Source: Erinaceus europaeus (lineage: Eukaryota; Chordata; Mammalia; Eulipotyphla; Erinaceidae). From it: a DNA stretch of 64,000 bases. Position numbers and translations under genes: made by a program. Below are positions 30,514 through 42,151 of this stretch, piece after piece. The stretch lies in assembly GCF_950295315.1 (NCBI RefSeq), contig NC_080164.1, positions 55,895,451-55,959,450 of the forward strand. Direction: 5' to 3'. The notes under the pieces are model-generated. The model had not been told where the DNA came from. It ran no database searches and saw only the letters and a program-made list of their open reading frames with translations. Each line of letters opens with the position of its first letter. Positions within the stretch are counted from its first letter, which is position 1.

Positions 30514-32482
30514 ATAGTGGGCAGCCCTGTCTAGTACCTGGTCTGAGGGGAAATGCTTCCAGTTTTTCACCATTGAGTATGATGTTGGCTGTAGGTTTGC
30601 TATATATAGACTCTACTATCTTCAGGAATTTTCCATCTATTCCCATTTTTTGTAGTGTTTTGATCATAAAGGGATGTTGTATTTTGTCAAAGGCTTTCTC
30701 TGCATCTATTGATATGACCATGTGGTTTTTGGTCTTGCTTTTGTTGATGTGGTGGATCACATTGATTGATTTACGTATATTAAACCAACCTTGCATGCCT
30801 GGGATAAACCCCACTTGGTCATGATGAACAATCTTTTTGATATACTGCTGTATCCGGTTGGCTAGAATTTTGTTCGATATTTTCACATCTATGTTCATCA
30901 GAGATATTGGTCTGTAGTTTTCTTTTTTGGTTGTGTCCCTGTCTGCTTTTGGTATCAGGGTGATGTTGGTTTCATAGAAGCTGGCAGGGAGTATTCCAGT
31001 GTCTTCAATCTTCTGGAAGACTTTTAAAAGTAGAGGTATTAGTTCTTCTTTGAAAGTTTTGTAGAATTCATTTGTAAAACCATCTGGTCTAGGACTTTTA
31101 TTTTTGGGAAGATTTTTGATAACTGTTTCAATTTCATTAGCTGTGATGGGCCTGTCCATGTTATCCACTTCCTCTTTACTTAGTTTTGGAAGTTGGTAGG
31201 TATCTAGGAAATCATTCATTTCTTCCAGGTGCTCTAGCTTGGTGGCATATAGTTGTTCATAGAAGCCTCGCATGATATGTTGAATTTCTGCAGTGTCTGA
31301 TGTGATATCTCCTCTTTTGTTTACTATCCGATTTATTTGGGTCTTCTCCCTTTTTTGTTTTGTGAGTCTGGCTAAAGGTTTGTCGATTTTGTTTACTCTT
31401 TCGAAGAACCAACATTTACTTTCATTGATCTTTTGTATGGTTTTCCTATTCTCAATGTTCTGCCCTAACTTTAGTGATTTCTGTCCTTCTGGTTGCTTTA
31501 GGATTCCTTTGTTGTTCTTCTTCTAGGTCTTTAAGATGTGCAATCAGGCTGTTTATTTGTGCCTTTTCTTGTTTCCTAATGTGTGCTTGTATAGCTATGA
31601 ACTTCCCTCTTAGGACTGCTTTAGCTGTGTCCCAAATATTTTGATAGCTTGTGTCTTCATTTTCATTGAACTCTTGAAACATTTTGATTTCTTCCTTGAT
31701 TTCCTCTTTGACCCAGAAGTTGTTAAGAAGTGTACTGTTGAGCTTCCACATTTTGGGACTGTTACTAATCTTTTGTTGATTGTTAAGTGTTAGTTTAATT
31801 CCATTGTGGTCTGAGAAGATGCTTGGGATGATTTCAGTGCTCTTGAATTGGCTGATGCTGTCTTTGTGGCCTAACATATGGTCTATCCTTGAGAATGATC
31901 CATGTGGATTTGAGTAAAATGTGTATTCCAGTTTCTTGGGATGAATGACTCTGAAAATGTCCAATAGTTCTAGTTTATCTATCTCTTCATTTATGTCTTT
32001 ACTGATTTTCTTCCTGGATGATCTGTCAAGTTGAGATAGTGGGGTGTTGAAGTCCCCTACTATGATTGTGTTACTGTTAATATATTGCTGTAGCTCTTTC
32101 AGTAGAAGTTTGATGTATTTAGATGGCTTCTCATTGGGTGCATAGATATTAATAATTGTTAAGTTCTCTTGATTGACTGATCCTCTGAGCATTAAGTAGT
32201 GTCCATTCCTATCTTTTTTAATCTTATCTATTTTAAAGTCTATCATGTCAGATATGAGAATAGCTGTTCCTGCCCTTTTTTGTGGGCCATTGGCTTGTAT
32301 GATAGTTTTCCGTCCTTTCACTTTAAGTCTGTGTTGTCTTGTTGCGTTAGGTGAGTTTCCTGTAGACAACATATTGTTGGGTTGTGTTTTCTGATCCATC
32401 TTCCTACTCTTTGTCTTTTAATAGGTGAATTCAGGCCATTGACATTTATTGATATCAAATACTGAAGATATTTTAACGCCAT
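30514..32482 (-). pseudogene. ORF2: L1 ORF2, 3'-truncated
   Basis: Starts MALKYL at 32482. It keeps the endonuclease ([23 protein letters not shown]) and RT up to RQGCPLSP, but lacks the FADD catalytic box. It has a 1-nt loss near 32335, a 9-bp in-frame loss near 31995, and a 1-nt insertion near 31455-31459 identical to that of copy 1. It could not encode a working RT. Confidence 0.9.
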
Positions 32483-32538
32483 TCTTGTAGAGTTTTAGAG
32501 TGTTTTGATATATGTCCTATTTGTGGTGGTCTGGTTGT

Positions 32539-33513
32539 TTATAGGAGACCTTTCAGAACTTCTTTCAGGGCAGGCTTGGTGATGGTTGCTTCCTTCAACT
32601 GTTGCTTGTCTGAGAAGGTTTTGATGCCTCCATCTAGTCTGAATGACAGTCTAGCAGGATATAGTATTCTTGGCTGAAAGCCTTTCTTATTGAGTACTTG
32701 ATAGATATCTTGCCATTCTCTTCTGGCCTGTAGTGCTTTTGTGGAGAAGTCTGCTGCTAATCTTATGGGTTTTCCTTTGTAGGTGACTCTTTGTTTTTCT
32801 CTTGCAGCCATGAGGATCCTTTCTTTATCCTTATTCCTTTCCATTCTAAGTATGACATGTCTTGGTGTCTTTAGGTCTGGGTTAATTCTGTTTGGGACCC
32901 TCTGGGCTTCTTGAATCTTTATGTCTTTGGTGTTGTCTAGACTAGAGAAATTTTTAGCTATTATGGCCTGGAGAATGCTTTCTTCCTCTCCTTCTCTTTC
33001 TTCCTCTGGTAAGCCAATAATGCGTATATTGTTTCTTTTGAAGTCATCCCATAGGACTCTGTTGTTGTTTTCAGCATCTCTTAATCTCTTTTTGAGATCT
33101 CTTACTTCTTTTTTAGTTGTCTCTAACTCATCCTCAATCTTGCTAATTCTGTCTTCAGCCTCATAGATTCTATTCTCTCTGCCCTCTACTGCTTTCTGGA
33201 GTTCATCTATTTTGTTGCCCTGCTCTGATACTGTTTTAGCTTATTCAGCTAGTTGCCTTCTTAGCTCAGCGATTTCAGCTTTCAGCTCTCTAATAACCAT
33301 GAGATAATTAGAATTTTCTTCCATATTCTCATTTGTTGTTCCTGCATTTCTGATTACAATTTTTTCAAATTCTTTACTCACTCCTGTTATTATTTCCTTA
33401 GCTAATGTTTGGATGTTGAACTCGTTGTTTTGTGCTTCACCCTCTGGAGGACTTTTAGCTGGACTCTTGTCCTGGTTCGAGTCTCCAATATTTTTTCTTG
33501 TTGTTTTAACCAT
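32539..33513 (-). pseudogene. ORF1: L1 ORF1 with one in-frame stop (copy 2)
   Basis: Same 975-bp length as copy 1, starting MVKTTRKN at 33513. The only lesion is TAA at 33241-33243, the same codon (91) and base change as in copy 1. The coiled-coil region, the RRM strand (NNIRIIGLPEEE) and the C-terminal domain follow in frame. Confidence 0.93.
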
Positions 33514-34269
33514 TTTATATATTATGTTATGAGTTCCCTTTATCAGTACTTTTCAAATTATTGATCACTATTGCCTGGATTGACTTGTGTCTAAGTAATT
33601 TAATTAAAGGGTTTACCATGGTGGAAGTTAACAGTTTTTTCAATCCCTGAGTTGGAGCTCAGTGGTGTAAGAGCCTCTTTTTTTTTCTTCCCTGTAGGCT
33701 ATGGGAGCCTGAGGGCTTTTAAACTATCAATAGGCTTCTTAGCTTAATCACTGACTCCTGACCAAGAGATAAAGCAGGGTGTGGCAGAGATAATCCAGTG
33801 GTTATGCAAAGAGACTTTCACAGCCCCTCAGCTATGCCACCGAGGTATAGGTCTTCTTCTGAGTTTCCTGGTTAGATCTCTGTCCCATGGTGTCCCTCCC
33901 TGTTGCTGCTCCAGATTCTGAGGGTAGTAGCAATGAAGACTCAGAGTTGCACTTGGTGAGTCTCTGGGGAGGCCTTTCCTCCTTTCAGCTGTCCCCTTGT
34001 TGGTGGAGCAGACTGGAGGTGGTGTCTCCACTGATAAACTGTTGAACTGTTAGCAGTCACTTAATCTCTCCTTAGGCCCCTCTCTCCTCTCTGTCACCAG
34101 CCACGCGTGTTTGTACTCACGGGTGATTTACTGGGTTCCTGTTGTCATTCTAGTCCTGTCTTGTTTTGGTCCAGGTGGTCTCCTTTGGTATTCCTAGTTG
34201 ATCCGGGAGAGGAGAGGAGAGGAGAGAAAGTGATCTGCTGCTCGTAGCTCCGCCTCCGGAAGTCGAATC
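33514..34269 (-). promoter_or_regulatory. L1 5' UTR (copy 2)
   Basis: Complete 5' UTR; the + strand end reads 'ctccgcctccggaagtcgaatcc'. It contains a short GAGAGGA purine array at 34207-34228. Confidence 0.75.
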
Positions 34270-34284
34270 CCACTTAATACTCTT

Positions 34285-34830
34285 CAGGACGGTTATAATC
34301 AGAAAGCCAGAAAGTGTGGAGTACCAATGTGTCCTGGAGCTCAGCTTCCCCAGAGCCCCACCCTACTAGGGAAAGAGAGAGGCAGACTGGGAGTATGGAC
34401 CGATCAGTCAACGCCCATGTTCAGCGGGGAAGCAATTACAGAAGCCAGACCTTCTACCTTCTGCAACCCTCAATGACCCTGGGTCCATGCTCCCAGAGGG
34501 ATAGAGAATGGGAAAGCTACTGGGGAGGGGGTGGGATATGGAGATTGGGCGGTGGGAATTGTGTGGAGTTGTATCCCTCCTACCCTATGGTTTTGTTAAT
34601 TAATCCTTTCTTAAATAAAAAATTTAAAAAAAAAAAGAAAGTGTGGAGTGTTGCCAAGGATGCAGAGAAGTCATAAGTCTCAAACATTGTTGTTGGGAAT
34701 GTGAAATGATGTAGCTATTTTGGAAAATAAACTGGTAGTTCCTCAAGTAGCTTAACACAGAATTGCCATTTGACCCAACTTTGCTTTTATTCCACCAATC
34801 AACCTTCAGATGACTACTTAAGTTTGAGAA
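34285..34830 (+). mobile_element. Ancient L1 (L1M-like), right part, interrupted by R-repeat
   Basis: 'caggacggttataatcagaaagcc', then after the insertion 'ggagtgttgccaaggatgcagagaag', 'gttgttgggaatgtgaaatgatgtagctattttgg', 'attgccatttgacccaa'. Typical 3' ORF2 region of old L1. Confidence 0.85.
34323..34635 (+). repeat. R-repeat (5'-truncated)
   Basis: Sense copy from 'accaatgtgtcctggagctcagcttcccc' to a poly(A) tail, flanked by AGAAAGTGTGGAGT (34309-34322 and 34636-34649). The direct repeat and tail show it moves by L1-like retroposition. Confidence 0.88.
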
Positions 34831-34986
34831 GGAAAGGGTAGAACTTTGGTTGGAAGACTGGAATTTTCCGGATTCTGGAAAGAGATAGCTTATGTAGGGA
34901 GAATAAACTGGTATTTTGATTTGTGATTTAGTTAGTTGGAGTATACCCTAAAAGTCTGAGCTCTAGGTTTGTTGATCAGGTCCATT

Positions 34987-34990
<4 letters not shown>

Positions 34991-35019
<29 letters not shown>
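34991..35019. repeat. (TG)n microsatellite
   Basis: About 14 TG units in the tail of the outer SINE-A. Confidence 0.95.
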
Positions 35020-35022
<3 letters not shown>

Positions 35023-35143
35023 TTTAAATATATTTATGTATTTATTTTCCCTTTTGTTGCCTTTTTTATTGTTGTTGTAGTTATTATTGTTGTTATTGAT
35101 TTCGTTGTTGTTGGGTAGGACAGATAGAAATGGATAGAGGAGG

Positions 35144-35393
35144 GAGTCAAGCAGTAGCACAGTGGGTTAGGCGCACGTGGCGTGAAGCGCAAGGACCGGC
35201 ATAAGTATCCAGGTTCTAGCCCCAGATCCCCACCTGCAGGGGAGTCGCTTCACAAGCGGTAAAGCAGGTCTACAGGTGTCTATCTTTCTCTCCCCCTCTC
35301 TGTCTTCCCCTCCTCTCTCCATTTCTCTCTGTCCTATCTAACAACGACATCAATAACAACAACAATAAAAAACAAGGGCAACAAAAGGGAAAA

Positions 35394-35424
<31 letters not shown>
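35144..35424 (+). repeat. SINE-A nested in a SINE-A
   Basis: Sense copy with a (TAAA)n tail. Flanked by GAAATGGAKAGAGGAGG from the host SINE on both sides. Confidence 0.88.
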
Positions 35425-35565
35425 GAAGAAATGGAGAGAGGAGGGGATGACAGAGAAGAGGAGAGATAGACACCTACAGACCTGCTTCACTGTTCGTTAC
35501 ACCGGTCCTTGCGCTTTGCGCCACCTGCGCTTAACCCGCTGCGCTACCCCCGGCCTCCCAATCAA

Positions 35566-36545
35566 GTCCATTTTCAAATACTGTAAGCCTGAGTCTGATA
35601 TTGGACAATGATATATTCACCAACACCATCCAAGCCAGGAGGTCTCTTAAAGGTTCTGCAGCTGACTTTCCCTGTGTGACACCCATGACTGTATTGCTCA
35701 CTTGTCTTTCAACTATAACCAGTGTGGCATCATGATACATGTGCTGACATTGATCTTCAGTAGCCTGAACAAGAATCCTGCCAGTTCTGTGGACCAACTA
35801 GCCAGTTTTTAAGTGAGACCTTTAATTGCTATTGACTGATCTGACATTGTGAGAGTGGACCCATGGCCATTTGTTTGGTTGCTTTGACTTGGGAGGGTGA
35901 AAAATATACTCAGAAATGCAATAGTGTTTGACCCTGCTGGGAGACTCAGTGATCTAGAACTTGTTAATAACATACTTTGGTACATGATTCTTCTGCTCTC
36001 TGCCCTAATTTTTTGACTGGTAAAAGCAGGGAACAGTGGGCCCAGGAAGACACATTCTTTAAGTCAGTGGTGGAGAGGGAAATGGGTGTGCACCATCTAG
36101 TAAGTGAGTTACCTTGTGTGAGCAAGGGTGAAGAGAGGCCCTTTTTGAGGTCGCACTATTTTCTTGGGGGAGGGGTGATTCATTTATATAACAAATAATT
36201 ACTTAGTTTTAGTACTAGACAGAAAAGAATACAAACTAGCCACTTCCTTCGAAGAATGTTTATTCTGAATATGGGTAAGGTGATCATTTTAATTAATCTG
36301 CTAATGGAAATACTTAATTGGTTGCATGGTTGAATACATAGTCAATTGATGCTAAATATTTAAGTTAGGATGTTGCCAGAAGGTTCAGAAGTCATGCATC
36401 TGGGAAACATGGGGAAAACACAGACAAAGATAAAATTCAGTGCTTTGGCACTGAGGATGAGCACTTGGGTAGACCTGAGCAGCAGAATCTAGGGGTGAGG
36501 TTCTCATAGTGACTATGCATGCAGTCAGTGTGTGTATATACATAA
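35566..36545. other. Single-copy stretch with one coding-like scrap
   Basis: No window repeats. On the - strand, 35584-35797 reads as a frame with a plausible amino-acid mix and one frameshift; see the findings. I do not recognise the source. Confidence 0.35.
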
Positions 36546-36556
36546 TACGTAGGGAT

Positions 36557-36833
36557 GGGGAGTCGGCAGTAGTGCAGGTGGCGCAAAGCGCAAGGACCGG
36601 CATAAGGATCCCAGTTCGAGCCCCCAGCTCCCTACCAGCAGGGGAGTCACTTCACAGGCGGTGACAGGTCTGCAGGTGTCTGTCTCTCCCCCTCTGTCTT
36701 CCCCTTCTCTCTCCATTTCTCTCTGTCCTATCCAACAATGATGACATCAATAACAAAAGCAATAACTACAACAATGAAACAACTAGAGCAACAAAAGGGA
36801 AAATAAATAAATATTTTAAAAAATTTAAAAAAA
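36557..36833 (+). repeat. SINE-A
   Basis: Sense copy (GGGGAGTCGGCAGTAGTGC... CAACAAAAGGGAAAATAAATAAAT). Flanked by ACGTAGGGATG and ACATAGGGATG. Confidence 0.85.
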
Positions 36834-36852
36834 CACATAGGGATGATGCTTT

Positions 36853-37169
36853 TTTCCCTTCAGGGTTATTGCAAGGACTCAGTGCCTGCACCACGAATCC
36901 ACTGTTCCTGGCGGCTATTTTTTTCCTTGCCCTTGTTTATCGTTGTTGCTGTTATTATTGTTGTTGTCATTGCTGTCGTTGTTGAGTAGGACAGAGAGAA
37001 ATTAAGAGAGGACAGGAAGACAGAGGGGGAGATAAAGGCACCTGCAGACATGCTTTACCGCTTGTGAAGCAACCCTCTGCAGACGGGGAGCTAGGGCCTC
37101 AAACCGGGATCCTTACACCTTGTGCTTTGTGCCATGTGCACTTAACCTGCTAGGCTATCGCCCGACCCC
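36853..37169 (-). repeat. SINE-A
   Basis: Antisense copy inserted a few bases to the right of the previous one. GGATGATGCYTTTTT flanks it (36842-36855 and 37171-37186). Confidence 0.85.
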
Positions 37170-37186
37170 TGGATGATGCCTTTTTA

Positions 37187-38404
37187 CATCTTTCCTGAGC
37201 ACTCATCTCAAGGTACTCCCAAGGACTCCATGTTATAGGAACCTGATTTTCCAGGGTGCATACTGAGTGTCAAATTCTGGAGAGAAATTAAAAAGGTAGG
37301 GGACACTTGTGGTAGTGACTTGAAGCTTAGCAGAGGCTAAAAGAAAAAAAAAATAGAGGGGATAGGAATTATCTGATAATTTGAGGACAAAACTTAAGAG
37401 AGAAGGGAGATCCCCAGTGAGAAGCTGGCTAGGGGGCCTGTAGTCAGGGACAGAGTAGTTTTGAATGGGGCACTTTGCTGGGAGAAGCCCCAGCTGCATA
37501 GTGGATGGAGTCTGTGCAGCATTCGTCTATTTCCATTTTGCCAGACTCTGTTGCTGTTTACACTTTAAAATATTATGAGGTGCAGCAGAGAAAGGGATGG
37601 TATGAAATGCAGCAGAAGTTTGACAGTAACAAATATAACTAGGTGGCAAAACAAAAACAAGAAGATAAGAATAGATTAGAATATTAAGAAAAACAAGGTA
37701 TTTCTTTTAAAAAGAGAAAGAGAGACTAAAGTCAAAAGAGGAATTTAAAGAAGATGAATTGTACTAAAAAGCAAGGAGTTGGATGCTGGCATAAGAAGCC
37801 AATTACTATTCATTGGAGGCAGATTTAAATGGAGGGGACCAGAAGCTTGTGCGGAGGGGGTTTTGTAGGAGGATAACTACGCAGTTATGAAGAAAAAGTA
37901 GGTTCAGATGTTGTAAGGGGCCTCTGTAAGTCAGGATGGGGGTGGGCTGGAGGTCCGGAAGCTAGTATCATTTTACCCCTTTAATCAGCATTCCAGAGGG
38001 CTTCTAGAACAGTCTGTGCAGGGCCTTTTCGCCACCCTTCACAAGCAGCAGCTGTCTCCTGGGTACAGGTGAGGCTTCTTAGAGCCTGCATCCTAGACCC
38101 TTTGCAGGCCAGCCTGGGCTCTCTCCTTCCCCACTGCACATGGTATATCCCCCACCCCACACCCCTTCCCTGTATTGTTTGCCACTCACTCAAAACTCCA
38201 ATACATCCAATTGCCTCTGCCTAGAATATGCCCCTACTCACCCTCTTCAGCTTCTCTTTCTACTCATCCTTTAAGGTTCTCTAACTGTCCCCATCCTGGG
38301 CTGGATTATCTGCACAATCTTGTACATTCATAGGATTCTGAATACTTGATCATGAGACTTTGCATGTGGTATTACCTTTACTTATTGTTCTCTGCTTGCC
38401 TCTA
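37187..38404. other. Single-copy stretch, no feature seen
   Basis: Largely non-repetitive; purine-rich around 37680-37740. No coding pattern recognised. Confidence 0.4.
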
Positions 38405-38407
38405 CTC

Positions 38408-38605
38408 CAACTTGGTAGTTAGCAGCATGAACTCTGGAGCAGACTGCTCGGCTTTAAATTCTGGTTATGCAATCCTGAGCAAATAACTTAACCACCCTAG
38501 TACTCTCTCATTTTATAAAAGGGTAATAAAGACAGTGATTACTGCACAGAATCATTGCAAGGGTTAAAGGAGATAATACACGTAGAGTGCTTAGTTTGGT
38601 ACATG
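38408..38605 (+). repeat. MIR
   Basis: 'ggtagttagcagcatgaactctggagcagactgc', 'tgcaatcctgagcaaataacttaaccaccc', 'gcaagggttaaaggagataatacacgtagagtgcttagtttggtacatgg' follows MIR from end to end. Confidence 0.85.
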
Positions 38606-38796
38606 GACAGTGGTCAGTGGTGCCAAGATCTGCAGCTTGAAGTACAGGAACTGTAGAATTTATTCTTGTCTTCCCTGTGCTTAGCACAGATGTGTAGGGG
38701 GGAATCACTGAACTAAGCCAAAACATATACTTTGGATTAACCTGAGGACCACCAGTTTAAATGACTAAGGGATGAACACTATAATGCTTCTCTAAG
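38606..38796. other. Single-copy left flank of the L1-Vingi chimera
   Basis: No repeat recognised. The last bases 'cttctctaaggga' do not reappear right of the Vingi 3' end, so no target duplication is visible for the composite. Confidence 0.4.
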
Positions 38797-39383
38797 GGAG
38801 ACTTCTGGAGGTGGTGCTATGAGCAGCAGCAGATCTCTTTCCTCTCCTCTCCTCTCCTCTCCTCTCCTCTCCTCTCCTCTCCTCTCCTCTCCTCTCCTCT
38901 CCTCTCCTCTCCTCTCCTCCCTTCCCCTCCCCTCCCCGGATCAACTAGGAATACCAAAGGAGACCACCTGGGTCCAAAACAAGACAGGACTAGAACAACA
39001 ACAGGAACCTACCAAATCGCCAGTGACTGCAAACACGTGTGGCTGGTGACAGAGAGGAGCCTACGGAGAGATTAAGTGGCTGGTAACAGTCCAGCAGTTT
39101 ATCAGTTGAGACACCACCTCCAATCTATTCCACTAACAACGGGACAGCTGAAGGGAGGAGAGAACTCCCCGGAGACTCGCCAGGTGCAACTCTGAGTCTC
39201 CATTGCTACTGCCCTCAGAATCTGGAGCAGCGGCAGGGAGGGACACCAGGGGAAAGAGATCTAACCAGGAAACTCAGGAGAAGACCTATACCTCGGTGGC
39301 AAAGTCTCTTTGCATAACCACTGGATATCTCTGCCACACCCTGCTTTATCTCTTGGTCAGGAGTCAGTGATTAAGCTAAGAAG
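38797..39383 (+). mobile_element. L1 5' UTR fragment fused to Vingi
   Basis: Begins GACTTCTGGAGGTGGTGC at the L1 5' end and follows copy 1 to 'agtgattaagctaagaagc', equivalent to about 5382. It has a small internal loss at about 39297-39303 and a CTCCT expansion. It then switches without spacer to Vingi sequence. About 590 of 760 bp of the UTR are present, including the true 5' end. Confidence 0.92.
38840..38937. repeat. (CTCCT)n expansion in the L1 5' UTR
   Basis: A pure pyrimidine array of about 100 bp where the other two L1 5' UTRs have only a short CT-rich block. Confidence 0.95.
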
Positions 39384-42151
39384 CGGATTCGATTTTATAT
39401 GCTATAATCTCCATCCTAAACACGGCCGAGCCATCTACACCAAATCGTGTCTTGCGGACGTTTACCATACGGCCTCTTCAACCTTCTACCTTCTACGACT
39501 CCATTACTATTGGATCTATTCAGCTCGTCAACGTATATAAGCCTCCCAGTGCCTCATGGGATAATGAGGTCCTGCCTAGCCCGAATCACCCAGCCATTTA
39601 CGTTGGAGACTTTAATAGTCATCACCAAATCTGGGGATATTCCTCCACTTGTGCTGACGGCTCTATCTTAGCCGACTGGGCTTCAGCAAATGACCTCTCC
39701 CTATTATAAGATCCCAAACAGCCAGGCTCTTTTCACAGTGCTAGATGGAATAAAGACTCGTCACCCGACCTGTGCTGGATTAGCACAGTCAACGGCCAAG
39801 CCTTTCCCGCTACGAGACATGTTCTCAAGATCTTCCCGCACAGTCATCACCGCCCAGCTATCATCCACATTGGTCTCCAGCTCCCACTGATTCTGTGCTC
39901 GGAGAAACTAAGATGGAACTTTCGGAAAGCAAACCAGCGTCTGTTCAGTGATCTTACCAACAAATCTATTCCTGCAATTCCAATTAACTCTATCCCCTCT
40001 GAAGATTCCTACAGGCACTTCCACGAAGCCATCTTCAAAGCAGCTTCCCAAGCCATTCCTCGTGGGAGACGTGCTAACTATACGCCTTGTCTTGATGCTG
40101 AATGCGAGCAACTGCTAAAGCAGTATGATGAGTTGGGCGACCCAGATGTGGCTGAACATCTCATTGCCTCCCTGGATGCAGCACGCCAAGCCTGCTGGCA
40201 ACAACTCACGGAAAGTCTGAACTTCACCTACTCAAGTAGGAAGGCCTGGAAGCTTCTTCATAGTCTGGGTGCCGGTAGCCAACCCCCTCCCATCTCCCAT
40301 CCTCCCGTATCTCCAAACTCAGTGGCCAGTCACCTAACTCAAGTTGGATGTGCTAAGATCAACCCAGTCTGGAAAAGAGAAATTTCCCATGAGTGGTCAT
40401 CCCACTTCCGGTTATCTTGTCCATCTCCAAAACTCTCTCCCTTTACACTGTCTGAACTGGAAGACGCTTTGAAGAGGGTTAAACCGGGAACAGCTGCTGG
40501 CTATGATAACATCACCCCAGAACTCATTCTTAACTTGGGACCTGCGGCAAAGAAGTGGCTCACTTCATTCCTGTCCCACATCTTGGAATCTGAATCTATG
40601 CCCAAAATTTGGCGTCATGCGAAGATAATAGCAGTTTTGAAACCAAAGAAAGACCCAACACTGGCCGCCAGCTATAAACCAATTTCTCTCCTCTCCGTGT
40701 GTTACAAACTCCTTGAGAGGCTGCTTCTGTCACGTATTTCTCCTCTTACAGAGAAATTCCTATCACCCGCCCAAGCTGGTTTCCGCCCAGGAAGATCTAC
40801 CTGCGAACAAGCCCTGGCCCTCTCAACTTACATTGAAAATGGATTCCAGAAGAATTTAAAGACGGGTGCTGTCTTTGTTGATCTCACAGCAGCCTATGAC
40901 ACCACAGTCTGGCACCGTGGTCTCCTAGTCAAGATCTCAAGATGCCTGCCTCCATGGGTGGCCAACACTATATCGTTTCTTCTCCAAAACAGAAGATTCC
41001 CGGTGCATCTGGGTGACAAGTCTAGCAGATGGAGACTTGTCTCAAGTGGCCTCCCCCAGGGCTCTGTTCTGGCTCCTACGCTATTTAATATTTACATCAA
41101 TGACCTCCCAGAAACTTCTTCAAGGAAGTTCATCTACACCGATGACATCTGCTGTGCAACTCAGGCATCCAAGTTCGACATCCTCGAGGAAACACTCACG
41201 AAAGACATGTCTCTGATATCTGATTACTGTAAAAAATGGTGACTAATCCCTAGCACTGCAAAAACAGTATCATCTGTTTTCCATCTACACCATGCCTCGG
41301 CCTCGCGTGAGCTTAATGTGCAGCTTGGCGATACGAGAATCCGGCATGAAGCCTAGCCAGTCTATCTTGGCGTTACTCTCGATCGCACTCTGTCATTTCA
41401 CAAACATCTCAAAACTGCAGCAAAGGTGGGCGCAAGGAATAACATCATTGCAAGACTGGCCAGCTCCTCATGGGGCACGAGCGCTTCCACACTACGATCA
41501 TCATCTCTGGCATTATGCTATTCCACTGCAGAATACTGTGCCCCAGTATGGTTCCGTAGCCCCCATGTCCACTTGGTCAATTCCCAATTATACTCCTCCA
41601 TGAGGATAATTTCTGGAACCATCCGTTCCACCCCGGTTCCATGGCTGCCAGTTCTTAGCAACATCGCCCCGCCAGATATTCGTTGGGATGCGGCATCATC
41701 TAAGTTCATTTCCCACGTCTACGCTCGACCTGACCTGCCAATATATGCGGATATCTTCGCCCACCCTGTCCAACGCTTGACGTCTCGTCACCCAATCTGG
41801 TCCCCTACGCCTATACTGAACTTCTCTGTTCCAGACTCTTGGAAACAGAGTTGGCAGTCAGCTGAGGTAAAGAACAAACACCTCATCACAGACCCTTGCA
41901 AGCGTCAACCCGGCTTTGACCTAGCACGTTATGATTGGGCCCTCCTCAATCGCTATCGAACAGGCCATGGCCGGTGCGCCATGTTCCATCGCTGGGGAGC
42001 CAGAGATGACTCGAACTGCCCCTGCGGCTACAGACAGACTATGACCCACATAGTCAATGACTGCCACCTCTCCAGATTCAAAGGTCTCGAAACCTTACAT
42101 CAGGCTCAACCTGAGGCTGTTGACTGGCTACGGAAGAAGGACAAACACTAG
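39384..42151 (+). pseudogene. Vingi endonuclease-reverse transcriptase, disabled
   Basis: One long frame (from about 39490 to 42151). Endonuclease remnant: IQLVNVYKPP, then VGDFNSHHQIWG. RT: KPGTAAGYDNITPELI, YKPISLLSVCYK, AQAGFRPGRSTCEQA, FVDLTAAYDT, GLPQGSVLAPTLFNIYINDL and catalytic FIYTDDICCATQ (both Asp kept; Thr at the usual Ala). The end has CPCGYRQTMTHIVNDC, a zinc-knuckle-like cluster. Lesions: a 7-bp duplication (CTTCTAC) near 39485-39497, TAA at 39707-39709, TGA at 41240-41242 and TAG at 41354-41356. Few lesions suggest moderate youth. Confidence 0.9.

Larger units (their letters stand above)
30493..34269 (-). mobile_element. L1: L1 copy 2: complete 5' end, 3' end inside RT
   Basis: 3.8-kb reverse-strand L1 collinear with copy 1 from its first base to about 8622, i.e. 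5' UTR, ORF1, endonuclease and half of RT. It then ends directly in an A-rich tail (T-rich on + at 30493-30513). CCACTTAATACTCTT occurs at 30478-30492 and 34270-34284, so this is a genuine target-primed insertion of a 3'-shortened RNA. No AATAAA is visible in the 60 nt of L1 before the tail. Confidence 0.93.
34989..35551 (-). repeat. SINE-A, split by a second SINE-A
   Basis: Outer antisense copy: left arm from the T/TG-rich tail to 35143, right arm about 35425-35551 ending 'gcgcttaacccgctgcgctaccccc'. ATCARGTCCATTTT flanks both ends. Confidence 0.85.

Noticed and set aside
38819..39049. 76-codon Ser/Leu/Pro frame
   Set aside because: Produced by the CTCCT expansion in an L1 5' UTR.
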